Origin: Malacoplasma sp.
Lineage (GTDB): Bacteria; Bacillota_I; Bacilli_A; Mycoplasmatales; Mycoplasmoidaceae
Length of the DNA stretch: 8,886 nt
Assembly (NCBI GenBank): GCA_029050415.1
Contig: JAIDMU010000077.1
Location: 1-8,886 of the forward strand
Direction: 5' to 3'
Part shown: one piece after another, positions 7,398 to 8,886 of the stretch
How positions within the stretch are numbered: the first letter of the stretch is position 1
Layout: each line of letters begins with the position of its first letter
Translations under genes and position numbers: made by a program
Notes under the pieces: generated by a model
Database searches by the model: none
Told to the model about the DNA's origin: nothing
What the model saw: the letters and a program-made list of their open reading frames with translations, nothing else

Positions 7398-8849
7398 TTA
7401 ATCAATCATTTTACCATTTAAAGTAAACCTAGAAGCACTAGTAATTAAAACTTTTACTATTTCACCAGCTTTAGCTTCACCTATAAAATTAACTACCTTT
7501 CATTGTGGAGAATATCCAGAAATAACATTTTTATCTTTTTTACTAGGACCATCAACTAAAACTTCTATTACTTTATTAACATATTTTTCATTATTCTTTT
7601 TAGAATAGTATTTTACTATTTCATTTAATTTTTGAAGTCTTTCTTTTTTTTCTTCAATTGTTATTTCATCAGGAATAATTGCAGCAATGGTACCATCTCT
7701 TTTTGAATAAATAAAAGTAAAAGCATTATCAAATTCTATTCTTTTGTACAATTCTAATGTTTTATCAAATTGTTCTTTTGTTTCATTTGGAAAACCAACA
7801 ATTAAATCAGTTGTAATAGAACAGTTTGGAATGTTATATCTTATATAATCAATCAATTCAATATAATCACTTATCTTCATTGCTCGATTCATCTTCTTCA
7901 AAATTAATTCATCACCACTTTGAATTGGTAAATGGATGTGTGGCATAATATTTTGATATTTTTTCATAACATCAACAATTTCTTTAGAAAAATTTCATGG
8001 GTTGCTAGTTGTAAATCTGATTCTTTTAATTCCTGTTTTTGCAACATCTTCTAATAAATTTCAAAACAAGTATCTTGATTCATTGTCAAAATCAATTCCA
8101 TATGAATTAACATTTTGACCAATTAAGGTAACTTCTTTATATCCTTCACTTATCATTTGGTTAACTTCATTTAGAATATCTTGTTTTCTTCTACTTCTAA
8201 TTTTTCCTCTTGTTACTGGAACTATACAATAAGTACAAAACTTATCACATCCATACATAACATTAACAAAACCTTTTAAATTATTTGATCTTTTAGTAGG
8301 TAAATTTTCAATCACATCTCCTTCATGTGATCAAACTTCAACAACTAAATTTTTTTCAAAAATTACTTGTTCTAAAATATTCAAAATTCTGTGAACATTA
8401 TGTGTCCCAAAAATAAAATCAATATTTGAATTAGATTTTAAAATTCTTTTTACAACAATTTCTTCTTGTGCCATGCAACCACAAACCCCAAAAATAAAAT
8501 TTGGATTTGTTTTTTTGATTTTTTCTAAAATTCCAATATCAGCAAAAACTTTATCTTCAGCATGTTCTCTAATAGCACATGTATTTAAAATAACTAAATC
8601 TGATGTTAGTGGATTTTCATTAAACTCATACCCAATCAACTCAAGCATTCCCATCATTGTTTCTGTATCTCTTAAGTTTGATTGGCAACCAAAAGTTTTA
8701 ATGTGATAAGTTTTCCCAATACCATAATTAACTAAATTTGTTGGTATTTCAAATCCATTTTCAATAATGTCTGCTTTTTTAATTCTTTTTCTTGCCTGTT
8801 TAAAATCAGGTAAAAAATATTTTGATAAATCTCTTTTTTTACTACTCAT
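7398..8849 (-). CDS. miaB: tRNA-2-methylthio-N6-dimethylallyladenosine synthase MiaB (complete, 483 aa)
   Basis: This radical-SAM methylthiotransferase converts i6A37 to ms2i6A37 in tRNAs that read codons starting with U. The N-terminal UPF0004 domain carries the cysteines for the auxiliary 4Fe-4S cluster: C55 ([12 protein letters not shown]), C91 ([13 protein letters not shown]) and C125 (GVCGCMAQ). The radical-SAM motif CDKFCTYC gives C201, C205 and C208, followed by [23 protein letters not shown] (about 304-313) and DLIVGFPNE are typical downstream motifs. A TRAM RNA-binding domain fills about 418-483. The SKYF segment near the N-terminus, FGTHNVHR and [14 protein letters not shown] match Bacillus MiaB closely and separate it from RimO and MtaB. 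Four TGA Trp codons lie at 8331, 8061, 7995 and 7500. The start ATG has only a weak upstream AGAAAA; 37 bases upstream lie in the window and the promoter is probably outside it. No cofactor residue is missing. Confidence 0.96.
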
Positions 8850-8886
8850 TTTTCTAAATTAAAAAAATTTATTTATTATTCAATGT

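Noticed and set aside
8473..8706. Plus-strand 77-residue ORF
   Set aside because: It is antisense to the conserved N-terminal domain of miaB and resembles no protein I know.
8850..8886. Possible miaB promoter (TTGAAT with downstream T/A-rich box)
   Set aside because: With only 37 bases available, no -10 box at proper spacing matches well. The real promoter is probably beyond the window edge.

Overview
The window comes from a Mollicute (Mycoplasma/Mesoplasma/Spiroplasma type). It is strongly AT-rich, and all four genes use TGA as tryptophan: I count 27 in-frame TGA codons against one TGG. Under the standard code each gene would break into pieces. Under translation table 4 each is a single intact ORF. 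The MiaB sequence is close to the Bacillus form, which fits a reduced Firmicute relative. I cannot assign a species.

Layout: glyA (serine hydroxymethyltransferase, 19-1257) is on the plus strand. The other three genes are on the minus strand and converge on glyA. Read in the direction of minus-strand transcription they are miaB (8849-7398), a very large membrane-anchored surface protein of 1426 residues (7237-2957), and a 480-residue exported protein (2768-1326). A hairpin at 1258-1298 that can terminate on either strand separates glyA from the exported-protein gene. The large gene has its own TTGATA-N17-GATAAT promoter and ends at a strong hairpin (2900-2932). The exported-protein gene has its own TTGATT-N17-TATCAT promoter and a strong ribosome binding site. 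The minus-strand genes therefore look like separate transcription units, although the terminator after miaB is weak.

Function: glyA and miaB are housekeeping genes, for one-carbon metabolism and tRNA modification respectively. Between them lies an accessory, surface-directed pair. Neither surface protein contains a cysteine, so neither is a lipoprotein. Both are built from degenerate beta-rich repeats: about seven copies in the C-terminal half of the large protein and three in the smaller one. The large protein ends in a transmembrane helix and a 41-residue basic cytoplasmic tail. The smaller one ends in a tryptophan-rich, Ig-like region and has no anchor. I recognise no enzymatic motif in either. 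Host or surface interaction is an inference from architecture, not something shown. I found no tRNA, rRNA, CRISPR, IS element or phage gene.
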